Source: Pseudodesulfovibrio sp.
Lineage (GTDB): Bacteria > Desulfobacterota > Desulfovibrionia > Desulfovibrionales > Desulfovibrionaceae
Length of the DNA stretch: 64,000 nucleotides
Assembly: GCA_016342345.1 (NCBI GenBank)
Contig: JAEINO010000007.1
Location: 31,883 to 95,882, forward strand
Direction of reading: 5' to 3'
Of the stretch, positions 8,246-17,327 are shown piece after piece (within the stretch, counting starts at the first letter, position 1; each line of letters opens with the position of its first letter). A program made the translations under genes and the position numbers. A model generated the notes under the pieces. The model ran no database searches, was not told the origin of the DNA, and was given only the letters and a program-made list of their open reading frames with translations.

Positions 8246-9028
8246 TCAAGGGGTCGACAGAGTTTTATAATGCATGAATTTGAGGACTTTATTCTCAAGA
8301 GACTGAATTCTATCGTTTTTTGGTAGAATGGAAAATGCTCGTTCAACAAGATTCTTTTGGGCAAGCAGGTGAACGGAAGCTGTGAAGTTGAGTGTGAAAA
8401 TCCAGCCGGTGATGAGAAGTATGAAATCGTTGGTGTAGCGCATCAAATTATAGTCACACGTTTTTTCGGAGAAAACCATTCTGTATACTGTGTCCGAGTA
8501 CCTGTCGGGATTTTCTACGAGACTGTGAATGACGACCGGTTTGGTTTCGGAGTCCTGTCCAAGGTGATCGAGTATGACTTCGTAAATGTCGATTTTGTCC
8601 GCATCCCGGACAGTCTTGACCATGGTGGACAGAGGTGCGGAAAGTTCGGATCGGATATCCTTGACGTTGTGCAGTGCGACTGCGGCGCGGATTGTTCTCC
8701 AGTCCCGGTCCGTGAGTTTTCCGGGAAGATCCAGTTCGCGCAATGTCAGTACGCCAAGACGTCCGTGGTTGGTTGAGTCTGCGTCCTTGTATGTTCCGTA
8801 TCTGGCGTATTGGGGAAAGCGGCCAATATCATGATAGAGAGCGGCGAGTCTGGTCAGGCAGGCAGAGTGGCCGGAGATGTTTTCTCCATCAAGTATTGCG
8901 CGAGCATTATCGAGCACCCGCAGGGAGTGGTCGATTTTTAACTGGATTAGATAGTCGTTTTTCTGATTGCCGGTCAGGTATTGCGCTGCGAAAGCGGTGA
9001 ACGTTTCGATATGACGGGATAAGTCCAT
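8246..9028 (-). CDS. HD-domain phosphohydrolase
   Basis: A 260-residue protein with an HD metal-dependent phosphohydrolase core: H34 (DHSLRV), YHDIGRF with the HD pair near residue 66, H119 (ALHN) and RDADKID near residue 142. Substrates of such proteins are nucleotides or cyclic nucleotides; the specific one is unknown. It begins 2 bases after the stop of the small SHOCT-like gene, so the pair forms an operon. Confidence 0.85.
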   Translation of the reverse strand: MDLSRHIETFTAFAAQYLTGNQKNDYLIQLKIDHSLRVLDNARAILDGENISGHSACLTRLAALYHDIGRFPQYARYGTYKDADSTNHGRLGVLTLRELDLPGKLTDRDWRTIRAAVALHNVKDIRSELSAPLSTMVKTVRDADKIDIYEVILDHLGQDSETKPVVIHSLVENPDRYSDTVYRMVFSEKTCDYNLMRYTNDFILLITGWIFTLNFTASVHLLAQKNLVERAFSILPKNDRIQSLENKVLKFMHYKTLSTP

Positions 9029-9030
9029 GA

Positions 9031-9360
9031 TCAGTCCTTGAGTCGTTTCATCCTTATCATGTAGTCGTCTTCCGTGATTTCACCTCTTGAGTATATCTCC
9101 TCAAGTTCGATTCGTTCCTGTTCCAATTGTTCTTTGGCTTCACGATCCATCTCTTCATCTCTGAAATAACCGTTTGGTCCGAACAGGATGCGCAGGAAAA
9201 GCAGGATGGCTCCCATGATGAGGGTTACGAAAACCAGCCGTGCAATTGATGGTAATATATGCTCTCCATAACCTGCATTGAATGGCCATGCGCGCCATTG
9301 CGGACTATCCATGAAATCGAAGAAGCCGGATAGAATGTTGGGTAAATCATGTATGTTCAT
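9031..9360 (-). CDS. Small membrane protein with SHOCT-like C terminus
   Basis: A 109-residue protein with one membrane helix (about residues 40-60), then a charged, helical region. It ends in EEIYSRGEITEDDYMIRMKRL, here spanning roughly residues 87-108, which matches the SHOCT short C-terminal domain pattern. GGAGG precedes the ATG by 11 bases. It lies directly upstream of the HD gene. Function unknown. Confidence 0.7.
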   Translation of the reverse strand: MNIHDLPNILSGFFDFMDSPQWRAWPFNAGYGEHILPSIARLVFVTLIMGAILLFLRILFGPNGYFRDEEMDREAKEQLEQERIELEEIYSRGEITEDDYMIRMKRLKD

Positions 9361-9693
9361 TGTAATTATAGCCTCCAGGGGCGGTCAAGGTTTGGCCGTG
9401 GAGATTTACTACGTTTCAAATGGTTCGCTTGCAAGAGGTTTGGGAGGGCTGTGGGCAGGTTGATGAAAAAACTCAATAAAGAGGGCTGGAAAAACAGATG
9501 ATCGCATTCGAGAAGTGAAGATTTTTTTCTTTCAGTTCTTGAGCATGTTATGAAGAGTCTGTGAAAATTGCCAGTGTAACCACTTGGAAAAAGTGTTTGT
9601 CGTGCTCTTGTGCTCAGTGTCTTTAGCGATTATGTTGCATCATGCGTTTCGTTTCCCGATGGTATTGGGTACTGGTTTGTTTTTGGAGGAATA
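9361..9693. other. Intergenic region between divergent genes
   Basis: About 330 bases between the leftward SHOCT-like gene and the rightward receiver gene. It must hold promoters for both, but I see no convincing consensus promoter, RNA gene or repeat. A strong GGAGGA ribosome site closes it at 9685-9690. Confidence 0.5.
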
Positions 9694-10092
9694 ATGCGAA
9701 TTTTGATTGTTGAAGATGAATATACCAGTCGTAAATTGTTGACGGCACTTCTGGCCGACTATGGTCAGTGCGACACGGCATCCGATGGTGTCGAGAGTGT
9801 TGATATGTTCAGAAAGGCCCATGATGCAGGATCACCCTATGACCTTATCTGCATGGATATCATGATGCCCAACAAGGACGGACATCAGGCCCTGAAGGAA
9901 ATCAGAAGCATTGAACAGGAGCTCTGCGTCAAACCCTCGAATGAGGTCAAGGTGGTCATGGTAACCGCGCTTAACGATCCCAAAACAGTGGTTAAGGCCT
10001 ATTACAAGGGCGGGGCGGCAGCGTATCTCACCAAGCCCATTGAGGTAGAAAGTCTCAAGGCAATTTTGCGCGATCTTGCCCTCATAGATTAA
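9694..10092 (+). CDS. Single-domain CheY-like response regulator
   Basis: A 132-residue receiver domain with no output domain. It has the acidic pocket (VEDEY, residues 7-10), phospho-acceptor D55 (MDIMMP), conserved T/S and K (LTKP) positions. I chose the ATG at 9694 because GGAGGAATA precedes it; the longer frame adds 28 residues with no domain sense. It probably relays phosphate or contacts a partner protein. It is distinct from the flagellar-operon cheY at 18,911. Confidence 0.9.
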   Translation: MRILIVEDEYTSRKLLTALLADYGQCDTASDGVESVDMFRKAHDAGSPYDLICMDIMMPNKDGHQALKEIRSIEQELCVKPSNEVKVVMVTALNDPKTVVKAYYKGGAAAYLTKPIEVESLKAILRDLALID

Positions 10093-10126
10093 TCATGCCC
10101 GCGTTGGCCAGATGTACGGAGCATAC

Positions 10127-10903
10127 ATGCAACCATTCCTTTTTTTGAGAAAGACCTGGTCTGATTGGTTTGATCGCAAGAGTTTTATGTCCATTGCAAT
10201 AGTGGCACTTTTCATCCTTCATGCGGCCCCGGTTCTGGCTGGTGCGGAGGCGCCGCCAAGTCGTGGAGGAAGTGTTCTCAACATATTGCTTCTCGGATGT
10301 ATTGCATATTTTCTTGTTCGTTCATTCAGGCGGCGTTCCGGTGATGATGACAAAACGCGTCCGGGCAACTGGACCGGAAGGAATCCAGATGAAGGGGAGG
10401 ATGCAGGACAGAATGGGTCAGTTGGCGGAAAGCCCGTTGATAGACATGAGGCAGCTCGTCAGGCCTGGAGTGTCTTGAGTTCTGAGAAAAGTGATCCTTC
10501 AGCAGTGCAATCTTCAGCCGTTCCGACCAGCACTCTTGCAGAAGCTGAATTTTTGGAAGGGGCAAAACTGTTTTTCTCTCGCTTTCAACAAGCCCGGGAT
10601 TCTCAGGATTTTCAAATCCTCAGGGATTTTATTTCCGATGAAGTATATTTCGATGCGTTGGCCGAGGCCCAACGTGATCCGGTGCAGGCGCGTACCGAGA
10701 TCATGTTGCTGGATGCCAGACTCATGGAGATGAAAACCGAAGGCGAACATACCTCTGCCACGGTTTTTTATGATGCTCAGCTTCGCAAGGGTATTTCGGG
10801 CGAACATCCGGTGCACATTCGGGCCGTATGGGAATTCTCTCGAGATGAAGCTGCCGAGAATGCGCTTTGGGTCCTGGAAAAAATCAATAAAGTTGAACAG
10901 TAG
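10127..10903 (+). CDS. Tim44-like domain membrane protein
   Basis: A 258-residue protein. Two N-terminal hydrophobic segments (about residues 20-37 and 50-62), the first ending like a signal peptide (PVLAGAEAPP), are followed by a low-complexity charged linker. A Tim44-like domain runs from about residue 140 (FLEGAKLFFSRFQQARDSQD) to the end. Bacterial Tim44-like proteins are membrane-associated, role unclear. The ATG at 10127 has GGAG five bases upstream and is preferred over the ATG at 10112. Confidence 0.75.
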   Translation: MQPFLFLRKTWSDWFDRKSFMSIAIVALFILHAAPVLAGAEAPPSRGGSVLNILLLGCIAYFLVRSFRRRSGDDDKTRPGNWTGRNPDEGEDAGQNGSVGGKPVDRHEAARQAWSVLSSEKSDPSAVQSSAVPTSTLAEAEFLEGAKLFFSRFQQARDSQDFQILRDFISDEVYFDALAEAQRDPVQARTEIMLLDARLMEMKTEGEHTSATVFYDAQLRKGISGEHPVHIRAVWEFSRDEAAENALWVLEKINKVEQ

Positions 10904-11294
10904 TCTTTGGCAAGGGGTTGCTAGTTCGTTGAGCTTGATTTTGCGAAGTTCGTAGAAGTGTGGTCCTTGGATTCGATCATGAGTGCAGGGAGTCAATCAA
11001 GTAGGATGGCGTTGCATATTTTAAGTGTAGAGAGTATGAAGACGCGGTCCCAAAAAAATGGCACCGCTGGGGAGTGGTAGCGACTCTCCATATGATTTTG
11101 TAAGTCAGGGCTTGTGTCGCAAGTATAGGGGCAACTCGGCAAGGGTATCGGCTGTCCGGGAGTGGTTTTGAAATTGGATTTCAGCTTGGAATGCGCCGAT
11201 GTACGCTTTGATTAATTCAATTAATTTTAGGCTGTTAAGCCGTTGAGTCTGCTTGTATAACATGATAATTATTGAATTGATGTGTTCTCCACGC
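10904..11294. other. Intergenic region upstream of the dsrC promoter
   Basis: About 390 bases with no credible gene: open frames are short and uncharacteristic. The stretch 11070-11095 can form a weak stem (GGGGAGTGG...CTCTCC). I see nothing else. It may carry upstream control elements for dsrC. Confidence 0.4.
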
Positions 11295-11324
11295 TTGACA
11301 AAACTTGTGGTGTGGTCGTAGTGT
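11295..11324 (+). promoter_or_regulatory. Candidate sigma-70 promoter of dsrC
   Basis: A perfect -35 box TTGACA (11295-11300) is followed after 18 bases by TAGTGT (11319-11324), a weak -10. This would give a leader of about 120 bases before the dsrC ATG at 11451, containing the two hairpins described next. The -35 is strong evidence, the -10 weaker. Confidence 0.45.
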
Positions 11325-11362
11325 CCACAGCACGGTTTTTTGAGCCTGTTTATGATGGTTAC

Positions 11363-11415
11363 AAACAGCGGATCGCTGTTTAAACGGATATGGTTGTCTC
11401 GGAAAGTTCCGAGAC
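11363..11415 (+). promoter_or_regulatory. Tandem inverted repeats in the dsrC 5' leader
   Basis: Two perfect inverted repeats lie in a row: AAACAGCG-GAT-CGCTGTTT (11363-11381) and GTCTCGGAA-AG-TTCCGAGAC (11396-11415). Neither is followed by a T-run, so they are not terminators. In RNA they would form two stable hairpins 35-85 bases before the start codon; in DNA they could be operators. DsrC is abundant in sulfate reducers, so an mRNA-stabilising role is possible. Confidence 0.5.
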
Positions 11416-11450
11416 CACAGCATGAAAAACATCCCACTTAGGAGGATAAA

Positions 11451-11768
11451 ATGGCTGTTGTTGAATTCCAAGGTTCTTCTTTTGAAGTTGATGAAGACGG
11501 TTTCTTGCAGAGATTTGATGATTGGACACCACTTTGGGTCGAATTCGTTAAAGATTCCGAAGGTATCAAGGACATTTCTGAAGATCACCAGAAGGTTATC
11601 GACTTCTTGCAGGACTACTACAAGAAGAACGGCATTGCACCCATGGTCCGCATCCTCTCCAAGGTCACTGGCTTTAAGCTGAAGCAGATCTATGAGCTGT
11701 TCCCGTCCGGACCTGGCAAGGGAGCCTGTAAGATGGCTGGCCTGCCCAAGCCTACTGGCTGCGTATAG
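11451..11768 (+). CDS. dsrC: DsrC, sulfur-carrier protein of dissimilatory sulfite reduction
   Basis: A 105-residue protein, exactly the usual DsrC length. DsrC is the sulfur-carrying co-substrate of DsrAB sulfite reductase and delivers a trisulfide to the membrane DsrMKJOP complex. Both functional cysteines of the C-terminal arm are present (C93 and C104, in GACKMAGLPKPTGCV), which separates it from TusE-type proteins with only the last one. A TAGGAGG ribosome site precedes the ATG. As in other Desulfovibrio it stands alone, away from dsrAB, with its own terminator. Confidence 0.97.
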   Translation: MAVVEFQGSSFEVDEDGFLQRFDDWTPLWVEFVKDSEGIKDISEDHQKVIDFLQDYYKKNGIAPMVRILSKVTGFKLKQIYELFPSGPGKGACKMAGLPKPTGCV

Positions 11769-11792
11769 TCCGCAACCAACGCTTGATTGTTT

Positions 11793-11823
11793 AAAGGCGA
11801 GTGCGTCCGCACTCGCCTTTTTT
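11793..11823 (+). terminator. Rho-independent terminator of dsrC
   Basis: A 13-base-pair stem, AAAGGCGAGTGCG paired with CGCACTCGCCTTT with a two-base gap, runs straight into TTTTTT. It lies 25 bases after the dsrC stop. Confidence 0.92.
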
Positions 11824-12006
11824 ATTGTACAATAGTGGAATTGGTGTTTCTGGCACAGCTCTTGTGTGGGGGGAGCGGTATTGATGGTTGGACGGAGTTT
11901 TTCATGAAGAAAAATGTCGGGAAAAACCATGATTTTTTGCTTGCCAAGCAATGGCTCTCCGAGTATATGACCAAGTTCCACATGAAAAGAATGACAGGAG
12001 ATCGTC

Positions 12007-12234
12007 ATGAAAAAAGATATTCATCCAGAGACATTTAAGGCCAAAATTCGTTGCCATTGCGGTTACGAGGCTGAATTGTTGACTACCAAGGGCGTAGAGA
12101 TCGAAACCGAAATTTGTTCCAACTGCCATCCATTTTACACTGGCAAGCAGCGTTTTGTTGACACTGCCGGTCGTATTGATCGCTTCCGGAAGAAATATGC
12201 GAATTTCGATGGCCTGAAAAAAGTCGCAAAGTAG
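12007..12234 (+). CDS. rpmE: 50S ribosomal protein L31, zinc-binding type
   Basis: A 75-residue L31. It has the zinc-ligand cysteines (C16 and C18 region in CHCGYEAE, and [10 protein letters not shown]) of the zinc-containing form, and the conserved [20 protein letters not shown] core. AGGAG precedes the ATG. It is the first gene in a translation-related cluster rpmE-DUF1385-prfA-prmC, an arrangement common in Desulfovibrio. Confidence 0.97.
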   Translation: MKKDIHPETFKAKIRCHCGYEAELLTTKGVEIETEICSNCHPFYTGKQRFVDTAGRIDRFRKKYANFDGLKKVAK

Positions 12235-12259
12235 CTGTTTTTCGGCGTAAGCCGTGATT

Positions 12260-12308
12260 ATATGCCTTCGTTGGGGTAATCCCCCTCGGAGGCATATTGT
12301 TTTTTTTG
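12260..12308 (+). terminator. Terminator after rpmE
   Basis: TATGCCT and AGGCATA close a stem containing an inner GGGG-TAAT-CCCC hairpin, followed by eight Ts. It separates rpmE from DUF1385, although partial read-through is possible. Confidence 0.8.
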
Positions 12309-12445
12309 CGCTCTTTACAATTCTGGTGGAATTCTTAATTCTCTGACTGGCGGTTGATGGCGAATGAATCGTTGTAAGCCGTCAAGCCAAGAATCCCACA
12401 CATTGTCATTTGGAGGGTAGCTGCTTGAATCTGCGAGGAATTTTG

Positions 12446-13375
12446 ATGATGGCCGCACCTCAGACTGTCGGTGGACAGGCTGTGATTGAAGGCGTCATGA
12501 TGCGCGCCAAGGACAATCTGGCCATTGCCATCCGTAAGGCGGATGGTGAAATCGTGACAGAGGTGAGGCCCTGGTTTACTCTTGTTCGTCATCCCTGGCT
12601 TAAAAAACCGTTTCTTCGTGGATTTCCGATACTCATGGAAACCATGGTCAACGGTGTCAAAGCTCTCAATTTTTCCGCTATGCAGGCTGCCGACGAGGGT
12701 GATGAGGATGACAGTGAATTGACCACTTGGCATCTGGTTCTGACCATGGTGCTTGCTCTTGGTGCTGCCTTGGGACTTTTTGTCGTACTGCCTCATTTCC
12801 TGTCAGTAGGCATGGAGCAATTCGGGTGGGCCGGAGATGTTGATTCCCTGAGCTTTCATGCTTGGGATGGTCTCATCAAGATGGTTGTTTTCGTGACATA
12901 TATTGTCGCCATTTCTTTCATTCCGGATATTCGTCGCGTATTTGAGTATCACGGGGCCGAACATAAGGTTATTTGGACATGGGAAGAGGGCAGGGAGCTT
13001 TCACCCGTAAGCACGCACCCATACAGTCGCCTGCACCCGCGTTGCGGTACGGCCTTTTTGCTGTTTGTTCTGGTTGTGTCCATCTTGCTCTATGCGGTGC
13101 TTGTTCCTTATCTGCTTACTTTCTATTCCCCTGAAAATTTTGTCGTGAAGCATTTGTATGTGGTTGTACTGAAGCTTTTTCTTATGATTCCTGTTAGTTG
13201 TGTGGCCTATGAGATGATAAAATTCGCTGGTAAACACAGCAGGAATACCGTGTGCAAGCTCATGTGCTGGCCCGGTTTGATGTTGCAATTGCTGACCACC
13301 AAGGAACCTGACGATAGTCAGATCGAAGTCGCCATCGCTGCCTTGCGGTGCGCCGTCAATGCTGAGGAGTGCTAA
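12446..13375 (+). CDS. DUF1385 (YqhQ family) membrane protein
   Basis: A 309-residue protein. The N-terminal [13 protein letters not shown] motif, the internal [13 protein letters not shown] motif and the [14 protein letters not shown] motif are hallmarks of DUF1385/YqhQ. Four or more membrane helices are visible. The molecular function is not known to me. It usually sits beside rpmE and prfA, as here; its stop lies just before the prfA ATG. The ATG at 12446 follows GAGG at eight bases. Confidence 0.92.
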   Translation: MMAAPQTVGGQAVIEGVMMRAKDNLAIAIRKADGEIVTEVRPWFTLVRHPWLKKPFLRGFPILMETMVNGVKALNFSAMQAADEGDEDDSELTTWHLVLTMVLALGAALGLFVVLPHFLSVGMEQFGWAGDVDSLSFHAWDGLIKMVVFVTYIVAISFIPDIRRVFEYHGAEHKVIWTWEEGRELSPVSTHPYSRLHPRCGTAFLLFVLVVSILLYAVLVPYLLTFYSPENFVVKHLYVVVLKLFLMIPVSCVAYEMIKFAGKHSRNTVCKLMCWPGLMLQLLTTKEPDDSQIEVAIAALRCAVNAEEC

Positions 13376-13377
13376 TC

Positions 13378-14445
13378 ATGTTTGGCAAGCTGGAAGAGAT
13401 TGAAGTAAAATACGAGGAGCTGGAGCAGGAGCTTGCCCAGCCTGATATTTTCAATGATCAGGAACGGTACAAGAAGGTTTCCAAGGCTCACGCCGATCTT
13501 GCCGAAATGGTCAAGCTCTATCGGGATTACAAGAGTTTTTCTCAGGACCTGGCGGACAATCACGAGCTTCTCAATGATCCGGATCCTGATATTCAGGAAA
13601 TGGCAAAGGCCGAGATTGCCGAGGGTGAAGGAAAATTACCTGAACTTGAAGCACGCCTCAGGGTTTTGCTTTTGCCCACGGACCCCATGGACGAAAAAAA
13701 TATCATTCTTGAAATTAGGGCAGGTACGGGCGGAGATGAAGCTGGTCTTTTTGCAGCTGATCTTTATCGCATGTATACGCGTTATGCCGAAGCCAATAGA
13801 TGGAAGGTGGAGGAAATGAGTTCCAACACCACCGGGTCCGGTGGAGTCAAGGAAGTCATTGCTTCAATTTCTGGAGAAAAGGTTTACAGCAAACTCAAAT
13901 ACGAGTCCGGAACGCATCGTGTGCAGCGCGTGCCGGCAACCGAATCCCAGGGGCGTATCCATACTTCTGCGGTTACCGTTGCAATCATGCCTGAAGCCGA
14001 AGAAGTGGATGTTCATATTCGCAATGAAGATGTTCGTGTGGACGTGTTCCGTGCATCCGGTCCCGGAGGTCAGTCTGTTAACACTACAGACTCCGCGATT
14101 CGTATAACGCATGTTGCCACAGGTTTGGTGGTCATCTGTCAGGATGAAAAATCCCAGCACAAGAACAAGGCCAAGGCCTTGAAGGTTTTGCGTTCTCGTC
14201 TTTTGCAGTTGGAACAGGATAAGGCCAAGGCCGAGGAAGATGCCACCCGTCGTAGCCAGATCGGCTCTGGTGATCGTTCGGAACGCATTCGTACCTACAA
14301 CTATCCGCAGGGGCGTGTTTCAGACCATCGCATCAATCTGACTCTTCACCATTTGCCTCAGATCATGGAAGGCGAACTCAATGATTTGACAGAAGCCCTG
14401 ATCAGCCATTTCCAAGCCGAAGCCATGAAACGGCAGGGCGAGTAA
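13378..14445 (+). CDS. prfA: Peptide chain release factor 1
   Basis: A 355-residue class-I release factor, normal length. It has the GGQ motif at residues 230-232 ([13 protein letters not shown]), which triggers peptidyl-tRNA hydrolysis, and the C-terminal [17 protein letters not shown] segment of RF1. It ends translation at UAG and UAA. GAGGAG precedes the ATG at 13378. It is followed after 20 bases by prmC, which methylates the GGQ glutamine. Confidence 0.98.
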   Translation: MFGKLEEIEVKYEELEQELAQPDIFNDQERYKKVSKAHADLAEMVKLYRDYKSFSQDLADNHELLNDPDPDIQEMAKAEIAEGEGKLPELEARLRVLLLPTDPMDEKNIILEIRAGTGGDEAGLFAADLYRMYTRYAEANRWKVEEMSSNTTGSGGVKEVIASISGEKVYSKLKYESGTHRVQRVPATESQGRIHTSAVTVAIMPEAEEVDVHIRNEDVRVDVFRASGPGGQSVNTTDSAIRITHVATGLVVICQDEKSQHKNKAKALKVLRSRLLQLEQDKAKAEEDATRRSQIGSGDRSERIRTYNYPQGRVSDHRINLTLHHLPQIMEGELNDLTEALISHFQAEAMKRQGE

Positions 14446-14465
14446 CGCGGGGCTGGGGAACCATC

Positions 14466-15320
14466 ATGGCCTCCTCTGTCAGAATTGTTCTCCAAGAAGG
14501 TGAAGCCCTTTTACATGGGGTTGATTCGCCACGCCTGAGTGCCGAGCTGTTGCTTGCCGAGGTCGTTGGCTGTTCGCGTTTGTCGCTGGTCGTTGATTAC
14601 AGTCGTCAGTTGTCCTCCGCAGAATGTGAACAGTTCAGACAACTTGTTTCTCGTCGGGCAACAGGCGAGCCTCTTGCGTATATCATCGGGATGAAGGAAT
14701 TTTATGGGTTGGATTTTCAAGTCACGCCCGATGTTCTTATTCCACGCCCGGAAACCGAACATATTGTAGAAGAAATCGAGAGACTCTACGACAAGGACAA
14801 GCCTTTCCATTACGCCGACCTGGGTACTGGTTCAGGAATTCTTGCGGTGACAGTGGCTGTCCTTTTTCCCAAGGCAACCGGTGTGGCTGCCGATATCAGC
14901 CGCGGAGCGTTGCATGTCGCATCCTCCAATGCGGTACGTCACGACGTAGCCAACAGGCTTGATTTCCTGCTTGGCGATTTCACTACCCGGCTATTTGATG
15001 AGGAAGTGTTTGACCTTATCCTTTCCAATCCCCCTTATGTGACGGAAGCGGAATACGATGCAGCCAGCCATGAGGTGACCGGTTTTGAACCTGTAGGTGC
15101 ATTGGTCAGCGGGGTTGATGGTCTGGATCATGTCAGGGCCATGCTCGGGCATGTGTTGCATGCTCTCAAGCCTGGTGGATATTTTCTTATGGAGATAGGC
15201 TGCGACCAGGGACGTGAAGTAGAAAAAATTCTAACAGATCAATTCCCGGGATTTGAGCCGGTTGTCGTCAAAAGGGACATTGCCGGTCTTGACCGTGTCC
15301 TTTTTGCACGAAAAAAATAA
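14466..15320 (+). CDS. prmC: Release factor glutamine methyltransferase PrmC (HemK)
   Basis: A 284-residue SAM-dependent methyltransferase that modifies the GGQ glutamine of RF1 and RF2. It has the SAM motif DLGTGSGILAV near residue 120 and the catalytic NPPY at 188-191, plus the N-terminal helical RF-binding domain (PRLSAELLLA). It is coupled to prfA, its substrate gene. Confidence 0.97.
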   Translation: MASSVRIVLQEGEALLHGVDSPRLSAELLLAEVVGCSRLSLVVDYSRQLSSAECEQFRQLVSRRATGEPLAYIIGMKEFYGLDFQVTPDVLIPRPETEHIVEEIERLYDKDKPFHYADLGTGSGILAVTVAVLFPKATGVAADISRGALHVASSNAVRHDVANRLDFLLGDFTTRLFDEEVFDLILSNPPYVTEAEYDAASHEVTGFEPVGALVSGVDGLDHVRAMLGHVLHALKPGGYFLMEIGCDQGREVEKILTDQFPGFEPVVVKRDIAGLDRVLFARKK

Positions 15321-15457
15321 TCGCAAAAATGCAACAGTCTCGATGAAATGTTGTTGTAAAAATACACATAGTTGCGAGAATGCTACAGGGTTCTAGAAAA
15401 AGTCTCACAGAAAAAAAGCTTGTATTTCAGACACCTATCTGGTTGCATTCGGATGGC

Positions 15458-15483
15458 ACCAATCTTGCTTTAACAAGATTGGT
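15458..15483 (+). promoter_or_regulatory. Hairpin in the lpxC leader
   Basis: ACCAATCTTG and CAAGATTGGT form a perfect 10-base-pair stem with a CTTTAA loop, followed by TTTT. It could terminate prmC transcription or act as an attenuator or operator for lpxC, whose ATG lies 17 bases downstream. The AT content and weak T-run leave the role open. Confidence 0.55.
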
Positions 15484-15500
15484 TTTCAACCGGAGAAATT

Positions 15501-16421
15501 ATGCCACAGACTACAATACATAAAACAGTGCGTTGCACGGGAATTGGACTCCACAGCGGAAAGCAGGTGGAACTTGTCCTACGTCCGGCCACTGATGACA
15601 CCGGAATTCTGTTTTCGTTGCGCAATGGTTCCGGGTCCACCTTCCTGACTCCCTCTCCCTCCCTGGTCGTTGAGACCGGACTTGCCACAGTGCTTGGCGA
15701 CGGCCGTGAGACCGTGGCGACTGTTGAGCATCTGCTTGCTGCTGTCAGTGGCATGGGTATCGATAATATTCACATAGAGGTGATGGGCAGAGAGTTGCCG
15801 ATCATGGACGGAAGTGCCGCTTCATTTGTCTACTTGCTCAAGCAGGCTGGTGTTCGGAAGCTGAACAAGCCCCGTCATGTCATGGCCATCAAGAAGTTCG
15901 TTGATTTCGAGCAGAATGGGAAATTCATCAAGGCCAGACCGTATAATGGTTTCCGTGTTGATTACACCATTGATTTCGCTCATCCGCTGATTGGCAGACA
16001 GCAGATGGAACTTGAAATTACTCCTGAAAATTTCACCAAGGAAATTGCCAAGGCACGTACATTTGGTTTTCTCAAGGAAGTCGATTATCTGCATGCCAAT
16101 GGATTGGCTTTAGGCGGTTCATTGGATAACGCCATTGTTCTGGATGAATATGGTGTTCTCAATGCTGACGGGCTTCGTTTCAAGGACGAGTTCGTTCGTC
16201 ACAAGTTGCTTGATTTTGTTGGAGACATGGCAGTCTTCGGTGCATCCATTCAGGGACATTTTGAGGTCTTTGCATCCGGGCACGCACTGAACAATGCTTT
16301 TCTGCGCCATCTTGAAGAAAATAGCGAAATGTATCTTGAGTCCAAAATCGTACCCATACCTGAAACATCCGGGGAGGCTGTCCGCGAAGATCGTTCGCAG
16401 CCTGTCAATGCGCTTGCATAA
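15501..16421 (+). CDS. lpxC: UDP-3-O-acyl-N-acetylglucosamine deacetylase
   Basis: A 306-residue LpxC, the committed zinc enzyme of lipid A synthesis. The family opening (TIHKTVRCTGIGLHSG), the zinc ligand in VEHLLAAVSGMGIDN, and the HKLLDFVGDM motif with further ligands are present, as is the GHALNNAFLR end. A CCGGAG site precedes the ATG. Its presence shows a lipopolysaccharide outer membrane. Confidence 0.97.
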   Translation: MPQTTIHKTVRCTGIGLHSGKQVELVLRPATDDTGILFSLRNGSGSTFLTPSPSLVVETGLATVLGDGRETVATVEHLLAAVSGMGIDNIHIEVMGRELPIMDGSAASFVYLLKQAGVRKLNKPRHVMAIKKFVDFEQNGKFIKARPYNGFRVDYTIDFAHPLIGRQQMELEITPENFTKEIAKARTFGFLKEVDYLHANGLALGGSLDNAIVLDEYGVLNADGLRFKDEFVRHKLLDFVGDMAVFGASIQGHFEVFASGHALNNAFLRHLEENSEMYLESKIVPIPETSGEAVREDRSQPVNALA

Positions 16422-16445
16422 TTAATTCATTGTATTGAATAGATG

Positions 16446-16473
16446 AAAACCCGCCATAAGGCGGGTTTTTTTT
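16446..16473. terminator. Bidirectional terminator between lpxC and the flagellar operon
   Basis: AAAACCCGCC-ATAA-GGCGGGTTTTTTTT gives a 10-base-pair stem with T-runs on both strands. It ends lpxC from the left and the leftward flagellar operon from the right. Confidence 0.92.
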
Positions 16474-16476
16474 GTG

Positions 16477-17313
16477 TCAGTCCCTGCGAAACATGAGTTC
16501 GGTAAGGATGCCGCCGTGTCCACTTTGGGGGAGCTTGGTTACACCCAGAAAATCTGTTTTCGCGGCCAGATCAGGATGAATGCGGTTTATTAGATATTGT
16601 AGCAGTGATTTGCTGCGCCCAAGGTGTTGTAATTTGATTTTGCATACGGCCTTTGGCTTTTTGTAGAGAAATTCTGCTCTCACCAAGCCTAAATCATTAT
16701 GCTCGAATTCAATGATCGCCTCTACAAGCGGATTCCTTTCGGTTTTCGAGAAGCTGCGGATGAATGTTGATTGTCTGCGGCCTTCAGGAACAAGCCATGG
16801 TTGGTAGAGGATTCTGCCTGTATTGCGTGCCTCCAGATCAACAGAAATGGCTTTAGCGCAGTTTGCTGCGTCTTTAAATGCCATATACAAGGTCTTGTTG
16901 GCTGCCAGCAATTCAATGAAATTGTCTGACCCAGGCAGGAAAAATGCCGCACCCGTGTCTTGATGCATGGACCTGATCCTGCTTTCAAAAAGGGCTCTGG
17001 ATGCGTCGAAGGCTGTTGTCAGGCCGAGTGCATTGGTGGTTGCAGTATTGTGCTCAAATACTTCCTTGAGAATAATGTCAGGGACGAGCTGTTTGATGAT
17101 GAACGTCAGTCTGGCACCTTCCTGATGTGCAGAATGCAATTGAGCAAGAAGATTGTCACCGTCGATGGAAACCCATGCCATGTCATTTGATACTCGTTTG
17201 AGGAGCACGCCTTTGACTTTCTTGCCCAGCCGATGTTTTTTTCTGAATGAGTCGGAGCGGTTCTTTTCACCACCATAATCATCAAAACCTGTTCCAGAAC
17301 CTCGGATACGCAT
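16477..17313 (-). CDS. Conserved hypothetical protein at the end of the flagellar operon
   Basis: A 278-residue soluble protein that I do not recognise. The N terminus is basic (about residues 15-40). The middle carries a hydrophilic mixed alpha/beta pattern and the C-terminal 90 residues (from about EAIIEFEHNDLGLVRAEF) faintly recall a FliK-like C domain, too weakly to call. It follows the DUF2802-like gene by 14 bases and is last before the terminator, so a flagellar role is likely from context only. Confidence 0.6.
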   Translation of the reverse strand: MRIRGSGTGFDDYGGEKNRSDSFRKKHRLGKKVKGVLLKRVSNDMAWVSIDGDNLLAQLHSAHQEGARLTFIIKQLVPDIILKEVFEHNTATTNALGLTTAFDASRALFESRIRSMHQDTGAAFFLPGSDNFIELLAANKTLYMAFKDAANCAKAISVDLEARNTGRILYQPWLVPEGRRQSTFIRSFSKTERNPLVEAIIEFEHNDLGLVRAEFLYKKPKAVCKIKLQHLGRSKSLLQYLINRIHPDLAAKTDFLGVTKLPQSGHGGILTELMFRRD

Positions 17314-17327
17314 GTCTTCTTGCCCTG

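Noticed and set aside
11787..12038. Open frame between dsrC and rpmE
   Set aside because: It begins inside the dsrC terminator and overlaps rpmE in another frame; no family resemblance.
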